A stretch of 35,870 nucleotides of DNA from contig JACQUC010000116.1 of the NCBI GenBank assembly GCA_016210495.1, positions 1-35,870 of the forward strand. The letters run 5' to 3'. The position numbers and the translations under genes were made by a program. The notes below the pieces were generated by a model that saw only the letters and a list, made by a program, of their open reading frames with translations, was not told the origin of the DNA and did not search any database. Shown one piece after another: positions 23,175 to 30,127 of the stretch (position 1 is its first letter; every line of letters begins with the position of its first letter). The stretch is from Chloroflexota bacterium (GTDB taxonomy: Bacteria; Chloroflexota; FW602-bin22; JACPRP01).

Positions 23175-24218
23175 ATGGCTTTCAACGATAGGTTTCTCCG
23201 TGCCTGTCGACGCGAGCCCGTCGATCGGACGCCGATCTGGATTATGAGGCAGGCCGGGCGCTATCTGGCCGAGTATCGGGAGATACGGCGCGGGCACAGC
23301 TTCCTCGAGATGTGCAAGACGCCGGAGTTGGCCTGCCAGGTGACGGTGCAACCCATCGACCGGCTTGGCGTCGACGCCGCGATCCTTTTTGCCGACATCC
23401 TTTTGCCGTTGGAGCCGATGGGGCTCCAGATCGAGTTTGGCAAGGACGAGGGCCCGGCGATTCGCAATCCCGTGCGCAGCATGGCCGACGTCAGCCGGCT
23501 CCGCGTCGTCGACGCCGGCGACTGCCGCTACGTGCCCGACGCGATCAAACTGGTGCGCAAGGAATTGGAGGGACGGGTTCCGCTCATCGGCTTCGCCGGG
23601 GCGCCGTTCACGCTGGCCAGCTACGTCGTCGAGGGGGGTGGCACGCGGACCTATCGGCTCTGCAAGACTCTGATGCTGGACGACCCCAGGGCGTGGCACG
23701 CGCTGCTGGACAAGCTGGCGGAAACGATAATAGTCTATTTGAACGCGCAGATCGAAGCCGGAGCACAGGCAGTTCAGGTGTTCGATAGCTGGGTGGGCAA
23801 CCTTTCGCCCCAGGACTATCGAGAGAACGTGCTGCCCCATTCCGCCAAGGTGTTCGCCAACCTGGATAAGCGGGTCCCGCACATCCATTTCGCCAACCAG
23901 GCGGGCACGATGCTGGAGCTGGTGAAGCAGGCCGGCGGCGACGTGGTCGGGCTGGACTGGCGCGTGGAAATCGACAGTGCGATGGAGCGCCTGGGCGATG
24001 GCGTGGCGGTGCAGGGCAACCTCGATCCGATGGCACTGTTCGCCAGGCCAGAGGTCATCCGCGAGAAGGTGCGGGACATCCTGGAGCGGGTTGGTAAGCG
24101 TCCGGGCCACGTATTCAACCTGGGGCACGGGGTACACAAGGACACGCCGGTCGAGCACGTGCAGGCGCTGGTGGAGCTCGTCCACGAGATCAGCGCCGAG
24201 ATACGCGGGAGGGCGTGA
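23175..24218 (+). CDS. hemE: Uroporphyrinogen III decarboxylase
   Basis: The ATG at 23175 has GGAGG four bases upstream and gives 347 residues, the normal length; the longer frame upstream overlaps the PBP gene and is rejected. Signature one, PIWIMRQAGRYLAEYR (residues 20-35), and signature two, GFAGAPFTLASYVVEGGG, are both present. The enzyme removes four carboxyl groups from uroporphyrinogen III to make coproporphyrinogen III in the cytoplasm. The next two genes, hemH and hemY, follow without gaps, the order known from Bacillus subtilis hemEHY, which suggests the coproporphyrin-dependent haem route. Confidence 0.96.
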   Translation: MAFNDRFLRACRREPVDRTPIWIMRQAGRYLAEYREIRRGHSFLEMCKTPELACQVTVQPIDRLGVDAAILFADILLPLEPMGLQIEFGKDEGPAIRNPVRSMADVSRLRVVDAGDCRYVPDAIKLVRKELEGRVPLIGFAGAPFTLASYVVEGGGTRTYRLCKTLMLDDPRAWHALLDKLAETIIVYLNAQIEAGAQAVQVFDSWVGNLSPQDYRENVLPHSAKVFANLDKRVPHIHFANQAGTMLELVKQAGGDVVGLDWRVEIDSAMERLGDGVAVQGNLDPMALFARPEVIREKVRDILERVGKRPGHVFNLGHGVHKDTPVEHVQALVELVHEISAEIRGRA

Positions 24219-24219
24219 G

Positions 24220-25146
24220 GTGACGAAGACGGCGGTGCTCTTGCTGGCATTTGGCGGCCCCGCGTCGCTGGACGAGGTCGGCCCGTTTATGTCAAGGTTG
24301 ATGGGACGCCAGCCGTCGCCGCAGGTGGTCGAGCGGGTTGTGGAGCGCTACCGGCTTATCGGCGGGGGCTCACCGCTGCCCGGCATCGCGCGGGAGTTAG
24401 CAGAGGCGCTGTCACAGCGCCTGGCCGGAGAAGGCGTATCCGCCGTGGGCTTCGGCTTCAAGTACACCGACCCCACGATTTCGGACGCAGTTCGGGGACT
24501 CGCGCAATCGGGTCACGGGAGGATCGTCGGCGTTAGCCTCTCCGCGCATTACACTCGTGTAAGCACCGGAGCGTACTTTGAGGAGCTTCGGGCTGCCGGT
24601 CAGGCGAACGGCGTCGAGGTCGTGGTAGCCGATTCCTACCATGCGGAGCCTCGCTTCGTCGACGGCATCGCCGCACAGGCATGCGTGGCTCTAGCCAACC
24701 TGTCGGATGGTGAAGACGCATTCCTCGTCTTCAGCGCACACAGCGTTCCGGTCGAGTACATTGAGGCTGGGGATCCTTACGTCGAGCAACTGCAGGCGAC
24801 TGTCGACAGCGTGCTTGCGCTCGTGCCGGGACACGACTGGCGCCTGGCATTCCAGAGCCGGGGAATGGGCCAGGGCAACTGGCTGGAGCCGACCGTCGAG
24901 ACGGTGCTGGAAGAGCTGGCGTCGACCGGAAAAACGAAGGTGGTGCTGGTGCCCGTCGGTTTCACGCTGGATCACGTGGAGACACTGTACGATATTGATA
25001 TCTTGATTGCCGGCAAGGCAAGGGGGCTCGGGCTGGAGTTTGCCCGTGCCGGAGTGCTCAACGCCTCGGCGCCGTATATTGAGGCTTTGGCAGCCGTGGT
25101 AAGGCCGCGTCTGATTTTGGAAGCAGATGATAGGGCAGAGCCGTGA
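24220..25146 (+). CDS. hemH: Ferrochelatase, probably coproporphyrin type
   Basis: The GTG at 24220, one base after the hemE stop and preceded by GGGAGGG, gives 308 residues starting MTKTAVLLLAFGGPASLDEV, the normal ferrochelatase beginning. His174 in FSAHSVP and Glu254 in DHVETLYDID correspond to the conserved metal-insertion residues (His183 and Glu264 in B. subtilis numbering). There is no C-terminal membrane or Fe-S extension. The enzyme inserts ferrous iron into a porphyrin. Together with hemY in this order, coproporphyrin III is the more likely substrate (CpfC), but the sequence alone does not exclude protoporphyrin. Its stop overlaps the GTG of hemY. Confidence 0.92.
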   Translation: MTKTAVLLLAFGGPASLDEVGPFMSRLMGRQPSPQVVERVVERYRLIGGGSPLPGIARELAEALSQRLAGEGVSAVGFGFKYTDPTISDAVRGLAQSGHGRIVGVSLSAHYTRVSTGAYFEELRAAGQANGVEVVVADSYHAEPRFVDGIAAQACVALANLSDGEDAFLVFSAHSVPVEYIEAGDPYVEQLQATVDSVLALVPGHDWRLAFQSRGMGQGNWLEPTVETVLEELASTGKTKVVLVPVGFTLDHVETLYDIDILIAGKARGLGLEFARAGVLNASAPYIEALAAVVRPRLILEADDRAEP

Positions 25147-26540
25147 AGGTTGTAGTGGTAGGGGGTGGCGCGGCCGGGCTCGCGGCCGCGTACGCGCTGA
25201 GACGGGCTGCTGACGAGGGGCACGATGTCGATTGGCTGTTGCTGGAGAAGGACGGCCGCCTGGGCGGCAAGATCTGGACCGAGCGGATCGGCGAATTCAT
25301 CGTGGACGGCGGTCCAGATTGCTACCTGACCGAGAAGCCGTGGATCGCGCAGATGGCCGCACGCCTGGGAATTGAGGATCATCTACTGCCAAGTGACGAC
25401 GATAGGAAGAAGACGTTCATATACTCTGGCGGCAGGATGCACGAGCTGCCCGACGGCGTGTGGATGATGGTGCCGACGAAGTTTATGCCGTTCGTCAAGA
25501 CCTCGCTGTTCTCCTGGCCAGGGAAGATGCGGATGGGCATGGACCTGTTTGTCCCAAGGAGGGTCGACGGCGACGAAACGCTGGCCGATTTCGTCAGGCG
25601 ACGGCTGGGTCGAGAGTGCCTGGAGAAGCTGGCCGAGCCGATGGTGGGTGGAGTACACGCGGCGGACCCGTACCAGATGAGCCTTCAGGCGACGTTTCCC
25701 AGGTTCCTGGAGATGGAGAGGAAACACGGCAGTCTGATCAAGGCCTTCCTGGCGGCGCGCAAGCGGATGGCCTCGACGGCATCGGGCAACTCCGGACGAA
25801 CCTACTTCACGACGCTGCGCTACGGGATGCAGGAGATAACCGATGGGATGGCCGACGTCGCCGGTCGGGAGAGGCTGCTCACGGGCAAGAGGGTCGTGAG
25901 AATCGAGGAGAGGGGTGCAACGCCTCGTTATGCGGTGCACGTAGCTGGCGACCTGACTTATCCGGCCGACGCCGTCGTTGTCTCGACCGAGGCCTACACG
26001 GCAGCAGAGTTCCTCCGCCCGCTTGATGGGAGGCTAGCAAAGCTGCTGGATACGATTCCCTGGACCTCGGCGGCCACGGTATCGCTGGCCTACCGAGGAG
26101 ACACCATTGGCCACGATCTGCACGGCTTCGGCTTCCTGGTGCCGAGCGTGGAAAAGCGCAAGATCATGGCGTCGACGTGGTCGTCGACGAAGTGGCCGGG
26201 CCGCGCGCCGGAAGGGCACGCGCTGCTGCGCGTTTTCGTGGGCGGGCCGCACAATCAAAGCCTGGTCGAGCTCGACGACGCGGCGATGGTGCGCGTGGTG
26301 CGCGACGAGCTACGCGAGATGATGGGCATCACCGCCGAGCCTGAATTTGCGCGGGTGTTCCGCTGGGTCAAAGGGATGCCGCAGTACACGCTGGGGCATC
26401 TGGAGCGGCTGGAAGCGATGGAGGAGAGGCTGGCGGAGCACCCGGGCCTGTATCTCTGCGGCGCTTCGTACCGGGGGATAGGCACTGGCGACTGCATGAA
26501 CTCGGGCGAGGTGGCGGTGGGGAAGATAGTAGGGGCTTAG
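25143..26540 (+). CDS. hemY: Oxygen-dependent copro-/protoporphyrinogen oxidase (HemY/CgoX)
   Basis: 465 residues from the GTG at 25143, overlapping the hemH stop as GTGA. VVVVGGGAAGLAAAYAL at the N-terminus is the FAD dinucleotide-binding motif, and the C-terminal LYLCGASYRGIGTGDCMNSG is the second FAD-binding segment of HemG/HemY oxidases. FLVPSVEKRKIMASTW is also typical. The enzyme oxidises coproporphyrinogen III (CgoX) or protoporphyrinogen IX using O2 and FAD. Its presence implies at least occasional contact with oxygen, or an alternative acceptor, in an organism that also carries anaerobic-type genes. HemQ/ChdC, the last enzyme of the coproporphyrin route, is not in the window. Confidence 0.92.
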   Translation: MKVVVVGGGAAGLAAAYALRRAADEGHDVDWLLLEKDGRLGGKIWTERIGEFIVDGGPDCYLTEKPWIAQMAARLGIEDHLLPSDDDRKKTFIYSGGRMHELPDGVWMMVPTKFMPFVKTSLFSWPGKMRMGMDLFVPRRVDGDETLADFVRRRLGRECLEKLAEPMVGGVHAADPYQMSLQATFPRFLEMERKHGSLIKAFLAARKRMASTASGNSGRTYFTTLRYGMQEITDGMADVAGRERLLTGKRVVRIEERGATPRYAVHVAGDLTYPADAVVVSTEAYTAAEFLRPLDGRLAKLLDTIPWTSAATVSLAYRGDTIGHDLHGFGFLVPSVEKRKIMASTWSSTKWPGRAPEGHALLRVFVGGPHNQSLVELDDAAMVRVVRDELREMMGITAEPEFARVFRWVKGMPQYTLGHLERLEAMEERLAEHPGLYLCGASYRGIGTGDCMNSGEVAVGKIVGA

Positions 26541-26580
26541 GTACGGAACCACGGAAAACACGGAACAGTCGGCGTCGAAC
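26541..26580. repeat. ACGGAA short tandem motif between convergent genes
   Basis: ACGGAA occurs three times within about 25 bases (from 26543), of the ACCACGGAAAACACGGAA type that recurs in many bacterial intergenic regions. No hairpin terminator is seen between hemY and the convergent MNT gene. Confidence 0.35.
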
Positions 26581-27075
26581 TCAGCGCGGTGCCCTGCCCT
26601 GAGCGGCTCTAATCTCGCCAAGCGTTCGCTCAGTTCGTCTAAGCGCCGCTCGATACCGTTGGACTCGGGCAGCATGATCTCCACCTCGGTAGATATCGCG
26701 CCGCTGGGCTCGCAATACGGGCAGGTAATCGCCATACAGCCCCATGATCCTCGCCTCGTATTCGACGCGCGTCAGGTCGTCGCGCTGATAGAGCAGTTTC
26801 CCTTGCGCAATGACGGCGTGTGCCAGCTCGATTGGCGCCCGGTTCAGAATCACAACGTCGATCCTGTGGGTTTCCAGCGCCACCGCCAGTTCGTGGGCCA
26901 ATCGTGCGCGCGGCGCCGCGAAGTCGCGCTCATCTGCTTCAACGAGCACCGCGAAATCGTAGTCGCTCTGAGGCCCAACCTGTCCCGCAACCCGCGAGCC
27001 AAAGAGATAGGCCAGCGTAATGTCCGGAAACCGGGCTATGACGGGCTTAATCCTGTCGAAATCGTCGTCGGACAC
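26581..27075 (-). CDS. MNT-type nucleotidyltransferase (MntA-like), orphan
   Basis: 164 residues. LFGSRVAGQVGPQSDYDFAV holds the minimal nucleotidyltransferase signature: Gly26-Ser27 followed by Asp38 and Asp40, with a third acidic residue probably in RIDVVIL. In HEPN-MNT toxin-antitoxin pairs, MntA adenylylates and silences the HepT RNase. Here no HepT (HEPN) gene flanks it: hemY is convergent on one side and fmdB lies upstream. The C-terminus (RRDIYRGGDHAARVQRYRAA, then RTERTLGEI) is helical and slightly HEPN-edge-like, but it lacks a visible RxxxxH motif. It starts 10 bases after the fmdB stop and is probably cotranscribed with it. The substrate is unknown. Confidence 0.75.
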   Translation of the reverse strand: MSDDDFDRIKPVIARFPDITLAYLFGSRVAGQVGPQSDYDFAVLVEADERDFAAPRARLAHELAVALETHRIDVVILNRAPIELAHAVIAQGKLLYQRDDLTRVEYEARIMGLYGDYLPVLRAQRRDIYRGGDHAARVQRYRAALRRTERTLGEIRAAQGRAPR

Positions 27076-27085
27076 AGCTACAGAC

Positions 27086-27358
27086 CTATTTGGTGGCGGC
27101 GCAGGTCGACTCTTTGGTGCAGGAGCCGCATTTCGAGGTGGGCTCGGCAGCGGTACAGGATTCGCCGACCTCCGGCGTCTTGGGACGGCTGTCGGTGCAG
27201 TACCAGCCGGCGCCCTTGAAGATGAGCCCGACGGGGCTGAAAACGCGCCGCAAGCTGCCGCCGCAGGACGGGCACTCGGTCAATGGCTCCTCAGAGAAGC
27301 CTTGCCATCGCTCGAGAGTAGATGAGCAGCTTGTACAGCGGTACTGATAGGTTGGCAT
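27086..27358 (-). CDS. FmdB-family putative regulatory zinc-ribbon protein
   Basis: 90 residues. MPTYQYRCTSCSSTLERWQG and ECPSCGGSLRRVFSPVG give the two CxxC knuckles of the FmdB zinc ribbon, and the GLIFKGAGWYCTDSR segment is the family's usual continuation. The C-terminal extra cysteines (CGSC, CAA) are also common in this family. FmdB was named from a methylotroph gene linked to formamidase/amidase expression, but its molecular role is unproven. GGGGAGG lies 8-9 bases before the ATG, with a perfect -10 box upstream. Confidence 0.9.
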   Translation of the reverse strand: MPTYQYRCTSCSSTLERWQGFSEEPLTECPSCGGSLRRVFSPVGLIFKGAGWYCTDSRPKTPEVGESCTAAEPTSKCGSCTKESTCAATK

Positions 27359-27395
27359 GTGGTAATCCTCCCCAGGGTGATGGTTTTCACGTTAG

Positions 27396-27401
27396 ATTAT
27401 A
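27396..27401 (-). promoter_or_regulatory. -10 box of the fmdB-MNT operon
   Basis: A perfect TATAAT on the minus strand, 37 bases before the fmdB ATG. The -35 region is poor (ATTGCT-like), so an activator or extended contacts may be needed. CTTAGA/TCTAAG (27423-27438), a 6-base inverted repeat with an AATA loop, lies just upstream and could be an operator. Confidence 0.45.
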
Positions 27402-27458
27402 CCAGACGGACGCAAGCAGCAATCTTAGAAATATCTAAGAGCGAGGCCCCACCCCCTT

Positions 27459-27528
27459 CGGGCGGGCAGAGACGCCCGCCCCTACGAGCGGACCTTCCCG
27501 CCCGCAGTTTGGACAGCCCGTCCCTACA
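27459..27528 (-). repeat. Two GTAGGGGCG-family hairpin repeats after lysC
   Basis: GGGCGGGC (27460-27467) pairs with GCCCGCCC (27474-27481), followed by CTACG. A shorter relative, GGAC...GTCC then CTACA, lies at 27511-27528. On the minus strand the first begins four bases after the lysC stop codon, in the same orientation as the other copies relative to the upstream gene. Confidence 0.65.
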
Positions 27529-27531
27529 AGT

Positions 27532-28755
27532 CTATTCCTCCGCCTTCTCTAGCTCGAAGGCCCTGTGCAGGGCACGGACCGCCTCATCGACCTTTTCCTC
27601 GTCGATCAGGCAGGTGATGCGGATCTCCGAGGTGGTGATCATCTCGATATTGATCCCGTTCTCGGCAAGCGTCCGGAACATCCTGGCCGCATAGCCGGGG
27701 GCGTGCTGGATGCCGGTGCCGACGATGGACACCTTGGCCAGCTTTGCCGAACTGGCAGTGCCACGCGCATTCACGTCGTTTGCGATGGTCTCGATCAGCC
27801 GCAGTGATTTCGTCAAGTCGCCTTCGGCCACGGTAAAAGACAGATCGGTCGTTCCGTCCAGACCGGCGTTCTGGACGATGGTGTCGACACTGATGCTGGC
27901 GTTAGAGAGAGGCTCGAATATGGTTGCGGCGATGCCGGGTTGGTCCGGCACGCCGATGACGGTGATCTTGGCAACGTTGGTATCGTGGGCGATGCCCCTG
28001 ACTTTGTTTCTCGCTTCCACGCTTTCGCCTCCGCAGATAAGGGTTCCTGACTTCTCGTTGAAGCTGGAGCGCACCATAATGGGAATGCCGTAGACCGCAC
28101 CCAGATCCACGGCGCGGGGATGCATCACGCGCGCGCCCTGCTGCGCGAACTCGAGCATCTCGTCGTAGCTGATGGCGTCGAGCTTGCGCGCCTCGGGCAC
28201 CAGGCGCGGGTCGGCGGTGTACACGCCGTCGACGTCGGTGTAGATCTCACAGAGCGCGGCCTCCAGGCTCGCCGCCATGGCCACAGCCGTCGTGTCTGAT
28301 CCGCCACGGCCCAATGTGGTGATGTCGTATTCCTCGGTTATGCCTTGAAAGCCGGCGACGATGACGATGCGGCCTTCGGAAAGCTCACGCAGGATGCGCT
28401 TGGGGTCGACCGCCACGATCTTAGCGCGGCTGTAAGTTCGATCGGTTTGGATGCCGGCCTGGCCACCTGTCAGCGACACGGCGTCATTGCCAAGCGAACG
28501 CAATGCCATCGAGAGCAGCGTGCACGAGATTAGCTCGCCCGTAGAAAGCAACAGATCCATTTCGCGCTCGTCCGGCTCGTCGGTGATCTGGCGGGCCAGC
28601 GATATCAGCTCGTCGGTGGTGTCGCCCATGGCCGACACGACGACCACGACCCCGTCGCCGCGCTGGTCAGCCGCGACGACGCGGCGAGCCACGGCCTTGA
28701 TACGTTCGGCGGAGCCAACCGAGGTACCGCCGTATTTTTGTACGATTAGCGGCAT
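27532..28755 (-). CDS. lysC: Aspartate kinase
   Basis: The ATG at 28755 gives 407 residues beginning MPLIVQKYGGTSVGS, the canonical aspartokinase N-terminus, with AAGGA about 9 bases upstream; an in-frame ATG at 28800 adds 15 unlikely residues and has no spaced site. The kinase domain (residues 1-~245) shows STGELIS and GRGGSDTTAVA and TDVDGVYTADPR; two ACT domains follow (KITVIGVPDQPGIA and KVSIVGTGIQHAPGYA), which normally bind lysine and/or threonine for feedback inhibition. The enzyme makes 4-phospho-aspartate, the first step to lysine, methionine and threonine. It is last in the leu-cimA-pheA cluster but separated from pheA by a repeat element, so it may have its own promoter. Confidence 0.96.
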   Translation of the reverse strand: MPLIVQKYGGTSVGSAERIKAVARRVVAADQRGDGVVVVVSAMGDTTDELISLARQITDEPDEREMDLLLSTGELISCTLLSMALRSLGNDAVSLTGGQAGIQTDRTYSRAKIVAVDPKRILRELSEGRIVIVAGFQGITEEYDITTLGRGGSDTTAVAMAASLEAALCEIYTDVDGVYTADPRLVPEARKLDAISYDEMLEFAQQGARVMHPRAVDLGAVYGIPIMVRSSFNEKSGTLICGGESVEARNKVRGIAHDTNVAKITVIGVPDQPGIAATIFEPLSNASISVDTIVQNAGLDGTTDLSFTVAEGDLTKSLRLIETIANDVNARGTASSAKLAKVSIVGTGIQHAPGYAARMFRTLAENGINIEMITTSEIRITCLIDEEKVDEAVRALHRAFELEKAEE

Positions 28756-28804
28756 ACCGTTGATTCCTTGCTCATTAGATTCAGTGCTCAATCCAGCCAT
28801 CCTG

Positions 28805-28953
28805 CGAACGATGTCGTGCTTGGCTGGCCCTGGGAGTCCTTCGGCGGGCTAAAGCCTCGCCGTCAACCCGGCTGGCGAGAGCGCACAGTCAACCGGGTTG
28901 ACGCGCGCACTTCAGTGGCGCGAGGGACTCCCAAGGCCAGCCAAGGTCGTTCG
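28805..28953. repeat. MITE-like inverted-repeat element between pheA and lysC
   Basis: A 21-base arm at 28819-28839 pairs with 28925-28945 (20 of 21 positions). Outside it, CGAACGA (28805-28811) pairs with TCGTTCG (28947-28953), with a 7-base insertion on the left. Inside are three further hairpins: CGGCG-GGCTAAAGCC-CGCCG (28842-28862), GTCAACCCGG/CCGGGTTGAC (28862-28902) and a GCGC-rich one near 28903-28922. No frame codes for a transposase. The layout fits a non-autonomous mobile element or a large structured RNA leader of lysC. Confidence 0.6.
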
Positions 28954-28982
28954 ATAAGACAGCCGCACAGCGCCATCAGCGT

Positions 28983-30062
28983 TCATTTTCCAGCATATGC
29001 TTTGGGCCAGGAGCCCAGAACCCTGACGTACACGCACTCCTTGGCCAGATCCGAAAGTGCGGCTTCGAGGCTCGGATCCTCAGGATGCCCGATGGCGTCG
29101 ACGAAGAAGACGTAGTCCCAGGCTTTGCGGCGAGACGGACGGGACTCGATCCTGGTAAGGTTGACGCCATATCTAAGGAAAATCTCTAAGGTATCGTGCA
29201 AAGCGCCGACGCGATCCTTGATCGAAAACACGACGGCGGTCCGGTCATCGCCCGTTCTGGCGCACATACTGTTGCCGATCACGAGGAAGCGAGTGTAGTT
29301 GAACGGGTTGTCCTCGATGCGGCGCTGCAGAATGGCCAGGCCGTACACCTCGGCCGCTAGCTCGTTGGAGATGGCGGCGGCAGTAGGGTCCGAGACCACC
29401 ATCTCGGCGGCACGTGCCGTGCTCGATACCTCGATCAGCTCGGCGTTCGGAAGGTTGCTGCCGAGCCAGTTTCGGCACTGGGCCAGGGCCTGGGGATGCG
29501 AGTAGACGCGCCGGATGGCATCAAGGCTGCCGCACGATAGCAAATGGTGAGAGATTGGCAAAGGGATTTCCGCGCAGATCTTGAGCTCGGTGTCGGCAAG
29601 CAGGTCCAACGTATGGCCGACCACGCCATCGGTCGAGTTCTCAACTGGCACCAGGCCCTGGTCCGCCGTGCCCTTCTCCGCCATTGCGAACACTTCGGCG
29701 ATGGTTTTTGCCGGAATGAATCTGGCTGTAGTGCCAAAATGGAGGCGCGCCGCCTCGTGAGAGAAGGTTGCCGGTGGTCCCAGGAACGCCACGGTACGTG
29801 GTCGCTGCAGCTCGCTCATGGTTGCGATAACCTCGCGATAGATTGCTCGCAACGCGTCGTTGCCGAGCGGGCCTCGGTTGGCGGTCTCCAGGTTGGCGTA
29901 GACCTGGTTCTCCCGCTGGGGATCGTGCACCGAACGGCCCTCCTGGGCTTTGATGGCGCCGACCTGAAGCGCGAGGTTTGCTCTTTCGTTCAGCAGCTCG
30001 ACAATATGGTGATCGATTTCGTCGATGCGATGCCTTGGAGCGTCGAGATCCATTTCAGGCAT
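28983..30062 (-). CDS. pheA: Bifunctional chorismate mutase / prephenate dehydratase (P-protein)
   Basis: 359 residues with three domains. Residues 1-~88 are an AroQ chorismate mutase (RIDEIDHHIVELLNERANLA). Residues ~93-270 are prephenate dehydratase with VAFLGPPATFSHEAA and the catalytic NYTRFLVIG. Residues ~280-355 are an ACT domain with LTRIESRPSR, the phenylalanine-binding segment used for feedback control. It converts chorismate through prephenate to phenylpyruvate for phenylalanine. Either ATG (30062 or 30053) may be used; both rely on AGGGTGAGGGA, which belongs to the GGGAGAGGG-family repeat immediately upstream. It lies 60 bases downstream of cimA on the same strand and is probably cotranscribed with the leucine cluster. 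Confidence 0.95.
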   Translation of the reverse strand: MPEMDLDAPRHRIDEIDHHIVELLNERANLALQVGAIKAQEGRSVHDPQRENQVYANLETANRGPLGNDALRAIYREVIATMSELQRPRTVAFLGPPATFSHEAARLHFGTTARFIPAKTIAEVFAMAEKGTADQGLVPVENSTDGVVGHTLDLLADTELKICAEIPLPISHHLLSCGSLDAIRRVYSHPQALAQCRNWLGSNLPNAELIEVSSTARAAEMVVSDPTAAAISNELAAEVYGLAILQRRIEDNPFNYTRFLVIGNSMCARTGDDRTAVVFSIKDRVGALHDTLEIFLRYGVNLTRIESRPSRRKAWDYVFFVDAIGHPEDPSLEAALSDLAKECVYVRVLGSWPKAYAGK

Positions 30063-30063
30063 T

Positions 30064-30099
30064 CCCTCACCCTAACCCTCTCCCAGAGGGAGAGGGGAC
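30064..30099 (-). repeat. GGGAGAGGG-family hairpin repeat between cimA and pheA
   Basis: CCCTCACCCTAA followed by CCCTCTCCC (30076-30084), AGA and GGGAGAGGG (30088-30096), a perfect 9-pair stem. On the minus strand it ends directly at the pheA start and supplies the purine-rich stretch that serves as its ribosome-binding site. Confidence 0.75.
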
Positions 30100-30103
30100 A
30101 TGT

Positions 30104-30127
30104 GGGCGCGGAGACCGCGCCCCTACG
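30104..30127 (-). repeat. GTAGGGGCG-family hairpin repeat at the cimA stop codon
   Basis: GGGCGCG (30104-30110) pairs with CGCGCCC (30115-30121), followed by CCTACG. On the minus strand the GTAG at its start contains the TAG stop codon of cimA. Confidence 0.65.

Noticed and set aside
23082..24185. A 367-residue minus-strand frame opposite hemE
   Set aside because: Antisense shadow; hemE on the plus strand is unmistakable.
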